64,000 nt of DNA. Source: Deltaproteobacteria bacterium. Its GTDB lineage: Bacteria; Desulfobacterota; Binatia; UTPRO1. Location of the stretch: contig JADYZW010000014.1 of NCBI GenBank assembly GCA_020852955.1, forward strand, positions 1-64,000. Reading direction: 5' to 3'. This document shows, piece after piece, positions 35,407 through 44,445 of this stretch. The position numbers and the translations under genes are program-made. The notes beneath the pieces are model-generated. The model did not search any database. It was not told where the DNA came from and worked only from the letters and a program-made list of their open reading frames with translations. Every line of letters starts with the position of its first letter. Positions within the stretch are counted from its first letter, which is position 1.

Positions 35407-36576
35407 ATGCCGTCCGCGTTCCGCAGAGGTCGTCTCGTGGCGTCGTTGCTCGGGGCCGTGCTCGGGCTCCTCGGCGGGGTCGCCGAGAGCGGGCTCGACC
35501 CCGCCGCCGCGAAGGCGGTGAACGCCTGCCACAAGGCGGCGACCTCCGCCGTCGCGAGCTACGCCGCCGCCACCTTCAAGAGCTTCAAGACGTGCGTCGA
35601 TGCGCTCTTCAGGTGCGTGCAGGTGAAGCCGTTCGACTTCGCCTGCGAGGAGAAGGCGCGCACCAAGTGCGAGAAGGAAGCCGCGAAGCGGCTCACGCTC
35701 GACGCGAAGCTCGGCGTCGCGATCGAGAAGAAGTGCGGCGCGGCCGCCGTGCCGTTCGTGACGCTGCGCTCAGCCGACGGCGCGAACCTGGTGCTGCTCG
35801 ACGCCGAGTGCGCGCGGTTCTTCCTCGGGCCGGTCGTCGACCTCGCGGGCTTCGTGGAGTGCGCGCGGCGAAACGCGCGATGCCGGGTCGAGGAGGCGAT
35901 CGGCATCGCGCTGCCGCGCACCGAGGAACTCCTCGCGACGGCCGGGCTCGCGCTCGGGAGCGACTTCTGTCCGCGGCCGACGCCGACCCTCACGCCGACC
36001 CGTACGCGGACACCGACCCGCACCCGCACGCCGACGCCGACCCGCACGGTGACGCCGCCACCCGGCGATCCGACGTCCACATCGACGCCAACGGCGACGT
36101 CGAGCCCGACCCCGACGCCCACGACCACCGCGGCCACGCCGACGGCAACCGAGAGCGCGACCCCGACGCCCACGACCACCGCGGCCACGCCGACGGCAAC
36201 CGACAGCGCGACCCCGACGCCCACCGCCGCGCCGACCGACACGGTGACGCCGAGCCCGAGCCCGAGCGGCGCGACGACGCCGACCCCGTCCGCGACGGCC
36301 ACGTCGACCGCTACCGGGACGCCGACGGCGAGCGGCACGGCGACTCCGACCGGCACGCCGAGCGCGACGCCGAGCGCCACGCCCACCCCGCCGCCGAGCC
36401 CGACGCCGACGGGAACGCCGACCGGGACCGCGACGCCGACCCCGACCCCGAGCGCCACGCCCACCCCGACGGACACCCCGACCGCGACGCCGACGCCGAC
36501 CCCGAGCGCCACGCCCATCCCGACGGACACCCCGACCGCGACGCCGACGCCGACCGGGACCGCGACGCCGGAGTGA
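35407..36576 (+). CDS. Secreted Cys-rich protein with long Pro-Thr tail
   Basis: A 389-residue protein. A signal-like helix (residues 9-25) is followed by one copy of the Cys module seen upstream ([39 protein letters not shown]), then a second cysteine pair, and finally about 195 residues of Pro-Thr-Ala-Ser repeats to the end (from about residue 194). The tail is low complexity with tandem copies of 17- and 18-residue units. There is no anchor or sorting motif at the C-terminus, so the tail may span or coat the cell surface and is a likely glycosylation target. It lies 104 bases after the related gene. Confidence 0.75.
   Translation: MPSAFRRGRLVASLLGAVLGLLGGVAESGLDPAAAKAVNACHKAATSAVASYAAATFKSFKTCVDALFRCVQVKPFDFACEEKARTKCEKEAAKRLTLDAKLGVAIEKKCGAAAVPFVTLRSADGANLVLLDAECARFFLGPVVDLAGFVECARRNARCRVEEAIGIALPRTEELLATAGLALGSDFCPRPTPTLTPTRTRTPTRTRTPTPTRTVTPPPGDPTSTSTPTATSSPTPTPTTTAATPTATESATPTPTTTAATPTATDSATPTPTAAPTDTVTPSPSPSGATTPTPSATATSTATGTPTASGTATPTGTPSATPSATPTPPPSPTPTGTPTGTATPTPTPSATPTPTDTPTATPTPTPSATPIPTDTPTATPTPTGTATPE
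35985..36573 (+). repeat. Coding Pro-Thr tandem repeats
   Basis: The 3' half of the gene at 35407-36576 is repetitive DNA. A 51-base unit ([17 protein letters not shown]) occurs twice in succession near 36120-36225 with almost identical sequence, and a 54-base unit ([18 protein letters not shown]) occurs twice near 36448-36555. Shorter ACG-CCG-ACC motifs fill the rest. Recent duplication by slippage is the likely source, so repeat number may vary between strains. Confidence 0.8.
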
Positions 36577-36621
36577 AGGGAACGGTTGGCGACCTCCGCG
36601 CGCCTCGGCTACTAGCCCGCC

Positions 36622-37320
36622 ATGGCAGACGACGAGCAGAGCTCACGCGAGCGCGTCTTTTCCTTCTGGTCGGCGGCGGGCTCCGAGGTAACCGGCTCGT
36701 GGGCCGAGCGTCGCAGGCTCGCCAGGGCGATGCGTGAGGTGATCGACCGGCTCACCACGAGCGATGCGCCCGAGGAGGAGCTGCGCGCGGCGGCCGATGG
36801 CCTGGAGCGCTATGCGGCGCGTCTGGCAACCCACCCGCGCCGGAATCTACCGCTCGGGTTCGGCGAGAGCGCCAACGCCGGTGACGTCGCCGCGTTCTTC
36901 GACTACAGCCCGATGATCGGTCTCTCGAATCCGCTCGCGCCGCCGATCGTCCTCGAGGTCGAGGACAAGGTCGTTCACGGGCGCGTCCGTTTCGGCGCCG
37001 CGTACGAAGGGCCCCCCGGTCACGTGCACGGCGGGTTCGTCGCCGCGGCGTTCGACGAGGTCCTCGGCTTCGTGCAGTCGACGACGGGGCAGCCGGGCAT
37101 GACGGGCACGCTCACGATCCGCTATCGCAAGCCGACGCCCCTCGACACCGATCTCCGGTTCGAGGCGACCGTCCAGCGCGTCGAGGGCCGCAAGATCTTC
37201 GCGGAGGGCCGCCTCTACAACGGCGAGATCCTCACCGCCGAAGCCGAGGGCCTCTTCATCTCGGTCGATCTCGTGAAGATGCAGATGCTCGCCGAGGCGA
37301 AGAAGCAACGCGGACGCTAG
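36622..37320 (+). CDS. PaaI-type hotdog thioesterase
   Basis: A 232-residue protein with an extra N-terminal helical region (about 1-90) before a hotdog domain (about 95-215). The PaaI-like active-site pattern is GPPGHVHGGFVAAAFDEVLGF, with the HGG turn and the following Asp; later IRYRKPTPLDTDL is a typical hotdog strand pair. It should hydrolyse acyl-CoA thioesters, perhaps aromatic ones. Its TAG overlaps the convergent radical SAM gene's TAG (37317-37320). A standalone gene; no ligase partner is next to it. Confidence 0.88.
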   Translation: MADDEQSSRERVFSFWSAAGSEVTGSWAERRRLARAMREVIDRLTTSDAPEEELRAAADGLERYAARLATHPRRNLPLGFGESANAGDVAAFFDYSPMIGLSNPLAPPIVLEVEDKVVHGRVRFGAAYEGPPGHVHGGFVAAAFDEVLGFVQSTTGQPGMTGTLTIRYRKPTPLDTDLRFEATVQRVEGRKIFAEGRLYNGEILTAEAEGLFISVDLVKMQMLAEAKKQRGR

Positions 37321-38489
37321 CCGCGGAAGTTCTCGATCGCGACGCCCGCGTCGAGGTGCTCCCGGAGGATGGCTTCGAACGGGCGCTGATCGATCACCTC
37401 GAACTGGCTCGCGTCGAGCGGGAAGCGCGCTCCGTGCCTGGTGTACGGCGTGACCGCCGACGAGCCGGCGGAGAGCACGCCCACCAGCGCCGCGACGCGG
37501 TGCTGGATGTCGCGCGGTTCGCGCGTCGTGAGCACCAGCCTCGCGTCGGGCAACGCCAGCGACAGCAGCGCCACGAGGCGGACGAAATCGTCGTCGTCGA
37601 CGCCGCGACCCGTGATGCTCCCGTCGGCTCCGGACCCCGCTACGCGCCGCAAGCGCGGCGTCGAGAGGTACACCTCCATGCCGGCGCCGAGGAGATGTCG
37701 GACATGCAGGATCGCGGCGAGCGCTTCGAAGGCGACGTCGGGAGAGAGTCCGAGCAGCACGCCCGGATTGGCGCAACGGAAGCCCCCGCGCCGGGCGCGG
37801 TCGAAGTTGGTGAGCCGCCGGTCGTAGTCGCTCCGCGGGTTTTCCGGATCGCGCCCCATGAACTTGCCGTACGTCCGCCGGTCGTACGTCTCCTGGAACG
37901 TACACATCGTGACCTTGCCGGCGAGCATGCCGTCGGCGCGGCGCGCGATGCCGTCGAGGAGCACGGGGAGCTCGTGCTCCTCGATCGAGCCGACGTTCAC
38001 GAGCACGTGATGGAAGCCGAGGCGCTCGGCCGCGCGCAGGGCCGCGTTCACGTAGCGCATCGCCCACGGACGGCGCTCGGCGTGGTACTCGCCGGTCAGG
38101 AGCGCGACGGCCTGCATGCCGCGCTCGAGCAGCGTTCCGAGTTGCGCCTCGACGACGTCGAGCTCGGCGGTCTCGCGCTGGAGCGCGTCGTTGTCGCGCC
38201 GCATCCCGCACATGCGGCAGGTCGCGTCGCACGTGTTGGTCAGGTAGAGCGGGGAGAAGGTCTCGAGCTGCTGCACGCGCGCGCCGCGCGCCCGGCGGGC
38301 GAGATCGGCGAGGACGTCGGTGTCGACCGTGCGCGCGTACCAGAGGACCGCGACGTCGTCGACGTCGAGGCGCGCGCCCGCGGCGGCCCGGGAAAGCGCG
38401 GCGTCGATCTCGCCGCATCCGGGAGCCAGAGCGCTCGCCCGCTCGAGCGTCAGGCGGATGGCGTCCTCGTCGAGGCGGAAATCGTCCAT
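37317..38489 (-). CDS. ThiH/HydG-like radical SAM protein
   Basis: A 390-residue radical SAM enzyme. The cluster-binding motif is NTCDATCRMCGMRR (Cys87, Cys91, Cys94), in the context YLTN before it, as in ThiH, HydG and the BATS-domain enzymes. The C-terminal part contains EVYLSTPRLRRVAG, the ThiH/BioB-like BATS strand. ThiH cleaves tyrosine to make dehydroglycine for the thiazole of thiamine; HydG makes CO and CN- for hydrogenase. Neither ThiG/ThiS nor hydrogenase maturation genes are nearby, so the substrate is open. The start is the ATG at 38489, with divergent transcription from the methyltransferase. Confidence 0.85.
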   Translation of the reverse strand: MDDFRLDEDAIRLTLERASALAPGCGEIDAALSRAAAGARLDVDDVAVLWYARTVDTDVLADLARRARGARVQQLETFSPLYLTNTCDATCRMCGMRRDNDALQRETAELDVVEAQLGTLLERGMQAVALLTGEYHAERRPWAMRYVNAALRAAERLGFHHVLVNVGSIEEHELPVLLDGIARRADGMLAGKVTMCTFQETYDRRTYGKFMGRDPENPRSDYDRRLTNFDRARRGGFRCANPGVLLGLSPDVAFEALAAILHVRHLLGAGMEVYLSTPRLRRVAGSGADGSITGRGVDDDDFVRLVALLSLALPDARLVLTTREPRDIQHRVAALVGVLSAGSSAVTPYTRHGARFPLDASQFEVIDQRPFEAILREHLDAGVAIENFRG

Positions 38490-38627
38490 CGCGAGGGTGT
38501 TAACGTGCGGCTTCGGGGGCGTCAATCCGAGCGCGCGTCGCGTGCACGCGACGCCGTCATGCGCGCGGGGCGAGCACCGGTCGCGATTGACAGCCCCGGG
38601 ACCCGTTCGTAGAACGCGCGTCCGCGC

Positions 38628-39509
38628 ATGCCACAGGAGCGGAACGCGGCGCGCCCGGATGGCGCCGTCGAGGGCGATCCGCTCGCCGTCGACTGGAGCA
38701 CCGTGTCGCTGCCCGATGCGTGGCCCGACACGCTCGATCTGCGGCGTCCATCGCACGCGGCCGCCTACGTGCGCGGGTGGTTCGGCGGGCGCCGCCCGGT
38801 CGTCGTGCCGGCCGACCTTCCCGGCGCCGATCGCCTGCCGCCGTATCTCCTCAGGGAGTTCCACCATTTGCCGAACGGCGTGTACTCGAAACGCCATGCG
38901 GACGCGTACGCGCGCTGGTTCGACCGCCTGATGCTCGGCGCCACGGTGGGGGCGCGGGCGCGGCTCGCGGCGGCGCTCGCCGGGTGCCGGGCCGCGCTCG
39001 ACGTCGGCTGCGGCAGCGGCGGCCTCGCCGCGGCGATGCGCGCGGCCGGCATCCCCGAGGTGTGGGGCCTCGACCCCTCGCCGTACCTGCTCCAGCTCGC
39101 GGCGCGCGCCCACCGGGAGATCCGCTTTACGCAGGGTCTCGCCGAGCGGACGGGTTTCCGCGCGGCGCGCTTCGAGGGCGTCGGCGCCTGCTTCCTCTTC
39201 CACGAGCTGCCGCCGCGCGTCGCCGACGCCGCGCTCGCCGAGCTCCGTCGCGTCCTCGTTCCGGGGGGACGGCTCGTGATCGCGGAGCCGTCGCCCGTGC
39301 AGTTCCGCGTTCGCGACTGGCGCGCCCTCGCGCGTCGCGCGGGCCGGCGCGGGCTCTACTTCGCGGCGATGGCGAAGTGGATGTACGAGCCCTTCGTCGC
39401 CGGGTGGCACGGACGCGACGTCGCATCCTGGCTCGGCTCCCACGGCTTCCGCCTCCTCGGCGACGAGCCGGGCATACCGGTCCGATTCATCAGCGCCTCC
39501 CGCGACTGA
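38628..39509 (+). CDS. Class I SAM-dependent methyltransferase
   Basis: A 293-residue protein. The SAM-binding motif I is LDVGCGSGGLAAAM (about residues 124-137), the acidic end of beta 2 is VWGLDPSPYLL, and motif IV/post lies in ACFLFHELPP, followed by ELRRVLVPGGRLVIAEPSP, a strong motif VI. The N-terminal 100 residues are an added helical region. Target unknown; small-molecule or lipid/quinone methylation are options. It precedes the 2-oxoacid oxidoreductase operon by 77 bases and is not clearly part of it. Confidence 0.85.
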   Translation: MPQERNAARPDGAVEGDPLAVDWSTVSLPDAWPDTLDLRRPSHAAAYVRGWFGGRRPVVVPADLPGADRLPPYLLREFHHLPNGVYSKRHADAYARWFDRLMLGATVGARARLAAALAGCRAALDVGCGSGGLAAAMRAAGIPEVWGLDPSPYLLQLAARAHREIRFTQGLAERTGFRAARFEGVGACFLFHELPPRVADAALAELRRVLVPGGRLVIAEPSPVQFRVRDWRALARRAGRRGLYFAAMAKWMYEPFVAGWHGRDVASWLGSHGFRLLGDEPGIPVRFISASRD

Positions 39510-39586
39510 AGCGGCGCGCGCGGCGCGCCGCTGGCAAGCACGCCGCGGCCGCTGTATATCCGCTGCGCGATACGCGTTCCGCATCC

Positions 39587-41377
39587 GTGCCCGCCACGAA
39601 CGTCCACAACCCCGAGTACTTCCACAAGGTCGTCGACTGTCAGTGGGCGTGTCCGGCGCACACGAACGTGCCGGAGTACCTCCGACTCATCGCGCAGGGC
39701 CGTTACGCGGACGCCTACATGCTGAACCGGGAGTCGAACGTGTTTCCGGGGATCCTCGGACGCACGTGCGATCGTCCGTGCGAGCCGGCGTGCCGGCGCG
39801 GCCGCGTCGAGGAGAAGCCGGTCGCGATCTGCCGCCTGAAACGCGTCGCCGCCGACCTCCGCGAGGACGTGAGCGACCGCCTGCCGACGGCGCCGGCCGT
39901 GAAGAACGGGAAGCGCGTCGCGCTCGTCGGCGCGGGTCCGGCGTCGCTGGTGGTCGCGAACGACCTCGTGCCGCTCGGCTACGCGGTCACCATCTTCGAG
40001 GCGCTGCCGGCGCCGGGCGGCCTCATGCGCTCCAACATCCCGTCGTTCCGCCTCCCCGAGCGCGTGCTCGACGAGGAGATCGACATGATCCTCGGGATGG
40101 GCGTCGATGTCCGCTACGCCACGCGCATCGAGAGCATGCGCGCGCTCCTCGCCGAAGGCTACGACGCGGTCTTCGTCGGCACGGGCGCGCCGCGCGGCAA
40201 GGATCTCGACCTCCCGGGCCGCGCCGCGGCCTCCGCAAACGTCCACATCGGCATCGACTGGCTGCAGTCGGTCGCCTTCGGGCACGTCGACGCGATCGGG
40301 AAGCGCGTCCTCATCATCGGCGTCGGCAACACCGCGATGGACTGCTGCCGGAGCGCGGCGCGCCTCGGCGGCGCGTCGATCAAGGTCATGGCGCGCAAGC
40401 CGCGGAAGTACTTCAAGGCGTCGCCGTGGGAGCTCGAGGACGCGGAGGAGGAGCGGATCGAGATCGTCGTCGACCACGAGCCGACGGCGTTCGTCGTCGA
40501 GAACGGCGTACTCCGCGGCATGGAGTTCCAGCGCTACGAATCCTCCGAGGGAACGAACGGCCGGCTCGTCCAGAAGCCGCTCGACGTCGTATTCGTTCCG
40601 GCGGACGACGTGATTTTGGCGCTCGGTCAGGAGAACGCGTTTCCGTGGATCGAACGCGATCTCGGCATCGAGACCGGCGCGTGGGGTCAGCCGATCGTCG
40701 ACGCGGTGACGTTCCAGTCGACGCGTCCCGGCGTCTTCTTCGGCGGCGACGCCGCCTTCGGCCCGAAGAACATCATCTGGGCCGTCGAGCACGGGCACCA
40801 GGCGGCGATCTCGATCCACAATCACTGTCGGGGCGTGCCCGTCGGCGACCGTCCGCCGCGCGGCATGCGCCTCGTGAGCACCAAGATGGGGCTCCACGAG
40901 TGGGCCTACGCGAACGACTACAACCCGGCGAAGCGGGAGAAGATGGTCCACGTCGATCTGGCGTGGCGCTTCGAGCAGCTCGACGTCGAGGTCGAGCTCG
41001 GCTTCAGCCCCGCGCAGGCGGCGCGCGAGGTCGAGCGCTGCTTGAACTGCGACGTCCAGACCGTCTTCACCGACGAGCGCTGCATCGAGTGCGACGCCTG
41101 TATCGACGTCTGTCCGGTGCTGTGCCTCAGCATCACGCCCGATGGCGACGCGGCGGACCTCCGCGGCCGGCTGAGCGCCCCCGCGCTCAATCCGGAGCAG
41201 GACCTGTTCGTCTCGGGACCGCTGCCCCAGACCGGGCGCGTGATGGTGAAGGACGAGGATCTCTGCGTGCACTGCGGCCTCTGCGCCGAGCGCTGCCCGA
41301 CGGCGGCGTGGGACATGCAGAAGTTCGACCTCCTGATCCCGTACGCCGGAAAGCGCGCATGCTCCGCGAGCCGATAG
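39587..41377 (+). CDS. GltD-like FAD/NAD(P) oxidoreductase with ferredoxin domain
   Basis: A 596-residue protein read from GTG at 39587. An N-terminal iron-sulfur domain like that of the glutamate synthase small subunit is visible (DCQWACPAHTNVPEYL with Cys18 and Cys22; CDRPCEPACRRG). Two Rossmann domains follow (VALVGAGPASL for FAD; VLIIGVGNTAMDCC for NAD(P)). The C-terminus carries two [4Fe-4S] ferredoxin motifs, CIECDACIDVCPV and CVHCGLCAERCPT. It should shuttle electrons between ferredoxin and NAD(P)H (NfnB-like). Its last 19 bases overlap the KorA gene, so it very probably serves as electron partner of the 2-oxoacid oxidoreductase. Confidence 0.92.
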   Translation: MPATNVHNPEYFHKVVDCQWACPAHTNVPEYLRLIAQGRYADAYMLNRESNVFPGILGRTCDRPCEPACRRGRVEEKPVAICRLKRVAADLREDVSDRLPTAPAVKNGKRVALVGAGPASLVVANDLVPLGYAVTIFEALPAPGGLMRSNIPSFRLPERVLDEEIDMILGMGVDVRYATRIESMRALLAEGYDAVFVGTGAPRGKDLDLPGRAAASANVHIGIDWLQSVAFGHVDAIGKRVLIIGVGNTAMDCCRSAARLGGASIKVMARKPRKYFKASPWELEDAEEERIEIVVDHEPTAFVVENGVLRGMEFQRYESSEGTNGRLVQKPLDVVFVPADDVILALGQENAFPWIERDLGIETGAWGQPIVDAVTFQSTRPGVFFGGDAAFGPKNIIWAVEHGHQAAISIHNHCRGVPVGDRPPRGMRLVSTKMGLHEWAYANDYNPAKREKMVHVDLAWRFEQLDVEVELGFSPAQAAREVERCLNCDVQTVFTDERCIECDACIDVCPVLCLSITPDGDAADLRGRLSAPALNPEQDLFVSGPLPQTGRVMVKDEDLCVHCGLCAERCPTAAWDMQKFDLLIPYAGKRACSASR

Positions 41378-43287
41378 GCGAGACGCCCGAAGCGAGCGCC
41401 GGCGCCGCGCCCGCGCGCGGGCCGGAGGCGGGTGACGAGACGCCCGCCCGCGAGGACGCGTCCCGTGTCAATCGCTTCGCGTTCAAGCTCGCGAACGTGA
41501 ACGGCACGGGGTCGGCGTCCGCCAACAGCCTCCTGATGCAGGCCATCTTCCGGATGGGCATCCCGGTCTCCGGGAAGAACCTCTTCCCGTCGAACATCCA
41601 GGGCCTGCCCACCTGGTACGAGATCCGCGTCGACAAGGACGGTTACACCGCGCGCACCGCCCGCTTCGACCTCGTGGTCGCGATGAACGCGGAGACCTAC
41701 GAAGACGACATCGACGAGGTGCGGCCGAGCGGCTGGGTGCTCTTCGACTCGTCGTGGCCGTTGAAGCAGGCGTTCCTCCGCACCGACGTCTCCTTCTTGG
41801 GCGTGCCGTACGCGAAGATCTGCACCGAGAACTTCGCCGAGGCGCGCGAGCGCACGCTGATGAAGAACATCGCCTACGTCGGCACGCTCGCCGCGCTCCT
41901 CGACATCGACATGGGCGTCGTCGAGGACATGCTGCGGGAGAAGTTCGCGGCGAAGCCGAAGCTGATGGCGTCGAACGCCAAGGCGATCCGGCTCGGCTAC
42001 GACTACGCCAAGGAACACTTCGCGTGTCCGCTGCCGACCCGTCTCGAGGCCATGGGCGGCCCTCCGGGCGCGAGTCCGACGGCCGACAAGATCCTCATCA
42101 CCGGCAACACGGCGACCGCGCTCGGCGCGCTCTACGCGGGCGCGACCGTCGCCGCCTGGTATCCGATCACGCCGTCGACGAGCGTCCTCGACGCGTTCAC
42201 GGAGCTCTGCGAGGAGTATCGAGTCGATCCCGAGACCAAGGAGCGGCGGTACTGCATCCTCCAGGCCGAAGACGAACTCGCCGCGATCGGCATGGTGATC
42301 GGCGCCGGATGGAACGGCGCGCGCGCCTTCACCGCGACCTCGGGGCCAGGCATCTCGCTCATGAGCGAGCTGGTCGGGCTCGCCTACTACGCGGAGATCC
42401 CGGCCGTCATCGTCGACGTACAGCGCGTCGGGCCGTCGACCGGGATGCCGACGCGCACGCAGCAGGGCGACATCCTCCTTTGCGCCTACGCGTCGCACGG
42501 CGACACCAAGCACATCCTGCTCTTCCCGGCGAACCCGGAAGAGTGCTTCCATTTCACGGTCCGCGCCTTCGACCTCGGGGAGCGCTTCCAGACCCCGGTG
42601 TTCGTCCTCTCGGACCTCGACATCGGCATGAACGACTGGGTCGTGCCGCGCCTCACCTGGGACGATTCCTATCGCCCCGACCGGGGCCGCGTGCTCTCCA
42701 GGGAGGAGCTGGACGCGCTGCCGAAGTACTTCCGCTACTCGCCCGAGGACTGGCAGGGCGTGGCCGCGCGCACGCTCCCGGGCACGAGCGCCAAGGGCGC
42801 CTTCTTCACGCGCGGCTCCGGGCACAACAAGCTCGGCGGGTACACCGAGCGCCCCGACGAGTACCAGGAGGTGATGGACCGGCTGGCGCGCAAGCACTGG
42901 ACGGCGCGGAACTTCGTGCCGCCCGCGATCGTCGAGACGCGGCCCAACGCGAGCTTCGGCGTCGTCACCGTCGGGAGCTGCGACCTCGCGGTCCGCGAGG
43001 CGCTCGCGGAGCTCGCGACGAACGGCATCGTGGGCGACTACCTGCGGGTGCGAGGCTTCCCCTTCGGTCCGGAGATCGAGTCGTTCCTACGCCGCCACGA
43101 CCGCATGTTCGTCGTCGAGCAGAACCGCGACGGCCAGCTGCGCTCGCTCCTCACCCTCGAGACCGGCGTCGCGAAGTCGCAGCTCTTCTCGGTGCGCGCC
43201 TACGGCGGGCTGCCGCTCCAGGCCGCTCAGGTGGTGCGCGAGATCGTCCACCAGATCCGCGAGACGGAGAAGGAGCGGCCGGCGTGA
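41359..43287 (+). CDS. korA: 2-oxoacid:ferredoxin oxidoreductase, gamma-alpha fusion
   Basis: A 642-residue fusion subunit. Residues about 25-215 are the gamma domain (NVNGTGSASANSLLMQAIFR), the rest the alpha (PYR-like) domain (GNTATALGALYAG, YPITPSTSVLDAFTEL, ATSGPGISLMSELVGLA, PTRTQQGDILL). The fused arrangement is that of KorA-type proteins, which oxidatively decarboxylate 2-oxoglutarate or a branched-chain 2-oxoacid to the acyl-CoA and reduce ferredoxin. The start ATG at 41359 overlaps the flavoprotein gene by 19 bases. It pairs with KorB directly downstream. Substrate specificity cannot be decided by reading. Confidence 0.93.
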   Translation: MLREPIGETPEASAGAAPARGPEAGDETPAREDASRVNRFAFKLANVNGTGSASANSLLMQAIFRMGIPVSGKNLFPSNIQGLPTWYEIRVDKDGYTARTARFDLVVAMNAETYEDDIDEVRPSGWVLFDSSWPLKQAFLRTDVSFLGVPYAKICTENFAEARERTLMKNIAYVGTLAALLDIDMGVVEDMLREKFAAKPKLMASNAKAIRLGYDYAKEHFACPLPTRLEAMGGPPGASPTADKILITGNTATALGALYAGATVAAWYPITPSTSVLDAFTELCEEYRVDPETKERRYCILQAEDELAAIGMVIGAGWNGARAFTATSGPGISLMSELVGLAYYAEIPAVIVDVQRVGPSTGMPTRTQQGDILLCAYASHGDTKHILLFPANPEECFHFTVRAFDLGERFQTPVFVLSDLDIGMNDWVVPRLTWDDSYRPDRGRVLSREELDALPKYFRYSPEDWQGVAARTLPGTSAKGAFFTRGSGHNKLGGYTERPDEYQEVMDRLARKHWTARNFVPPAIVETRPNASFGVVTVGSCDLAVREALAELATNGIVGDYLRVRGFPFGPEIESFLRRHDRMFVVEQNRDGQLRSLLTLETGVAKSQLFSVRAYGGLPLQAAQVVREIVHQIRETEKERPA

Positions 43288-44339
43288 GCTACATCAAGAA
43301 GCCGTCGGCGCGGAACCCGTCGCTCAGGCCGAACGCGCTCGGCCTGACCGTGCGCGACTACGAGGGCGCGATGTCGACGCTCTGCGCCGGCTGCGGCCAC
43401 GACTCGATCACGGCCGCCATCACCCGCGCCTTCTACGAGCTCGACGTGGCGCCGCACATGGTGGCGAAGCTCTCGGGCATCGGCTGCTCGTCGAAGACGC
43501 CGACCTACTTCCTCTCGGGGGCGCACGGATTCAACTCGGCGCACGGCCGCATGCCGGCGATCCTCACCGGCGCGTCGGCCGCGAACCGCGACCTCATCTA
43601 TATCGGCGTGAGCGGCGATGGCGATTCGCTCTCGATCGGCCTCGGGCAGATGAGCCACGCGATCCGCCGCAACGTCGATGCGCTCTACGTGCTCGAGAAC
43701 AACGGCGTCTACGGTCTCACCAAGGGGCAGTTCTCGGCGTCGGCCGATCCGGGCTCGCGATCGAAGCACGGGGAGCCGAACACGCAGCAGGCGATCGATC
43801 CCGTCCTGCTCGCGCTCAGCCTCGGGGCGACCTTCGTCGCCCGCAGCTTTTCCGGCGACAAGGGGCAGCTGGTGCCGATCGTGAAGGCGGGGCTCCGCCA
43901 CCGCGGCTTCGCGCTCGTCGACGTGATCTCGCCGTGCGTCACCTTCAACGACCACGAGGGCTCGACCAAGAGCTACCGCTACACCCGCGGACACCAGGAG
44001 CCGATCGTCGAGGCCGACCTCGTCCCGCCCGCCGCGGAGATCACGGCCGAGTACGCCGCCGGCGCCGCCGTGGACGTCAGGATGCACGACGGCGGCATCG
44101 TACGCTTCACCAAGATTCCCGAGGGCTACGATCCGGGCGATCGGGACGCGGTCGTCGCGTATCTGCGCGCCCATCAGAGCACCGGCGCCATACCGACCGG
44201 GCTCCTCTACCTCGATCCGAGCGGGAGCGAGATGCACGCGGCGAACCGGACGGTCGCGACCCCGCTCGCCCAGCTGCCCTACGAGTCGCTCTGCCCGGGC
44301 GCCGCCGCGCTCGACGCCCTCCAGCGAGCGTATCGCTGA
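43284..44339 (+). CDS. korB: 2-oxoacid:ferredoxin oxidoreductase, beta subunit
   Basis: A 351-residue thiamine-pyrophosphate-binding subunit. The TPP/Mg2+ motif is GDGDSLSIG...NN (residues 111-140, Asn139/Asn140), and an N-terminal Cys pair in LCAGCGHD (Cys34, Cys37) supports an iron-sulfur cluster. Its GTG at 43284 overlaps the KorA stop (GTGA), so the two are coupled, as in many KOR operons. There is no separate delta (ferredoxin) gene because the flavoprotein upstream carries ferredoxin motifs. Followed by a 106-base gap before an unrelated secreted protein gene. Confidence 0.93.
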   Translation: MSYIKKPSARNPSLRPNALGLTVRDYEGAMSTLCAGCGHDSITAAITRAFYELDVAPHMVAKLSGIGCSSKTPTYFLSGAHGFNSAHGRMPAILTGASAANRDLIYIGVSGDGDSLSIGLGQMSHAIRRNVDALYVLENNGVYGLTKGQFSASADPGSRSKHGEPNTQQAIDPVLLALSLGATFVARSFSGDKGQLVPIVKAGLRHRGFALVDVISPCVTFNDHEGSTKSYRYTRGHQEPIVEADLVPPAAEITAEYAAGAAVDVRMHDGGIVRFTKIPEGYDPGDRDAVVAYLRAHQSTGAIPTGLLYLDPSGSEMHAANRTVATPLAQLPYESLCPGAAALDALQRAYR

Positions 44340-44445
44340 GTCCGGGTTCGGCGGCCGTTTGCAAAACGTCCCGCGCGGGTTCAGGAACGGAGCGGGGCGC
44401 GCGGCGTGGCGCCGCGCGCGATCCACGACGAGAGGGGAGGGCACG

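Noticed and set aside
35985..36573. Possible CRISPR-like array
   Set aside because: The repeats are in frame, imperfect, without spacers of constant length, and encode Pro-Thr residues.
37317..38489. Naming the radical SAM gene thiH
   Set aside because: No thiazole genes (thiG, thiS, thiF) are adjacent and HydG- or other BATS enzymes share the motifs, so the symbol is not justified.
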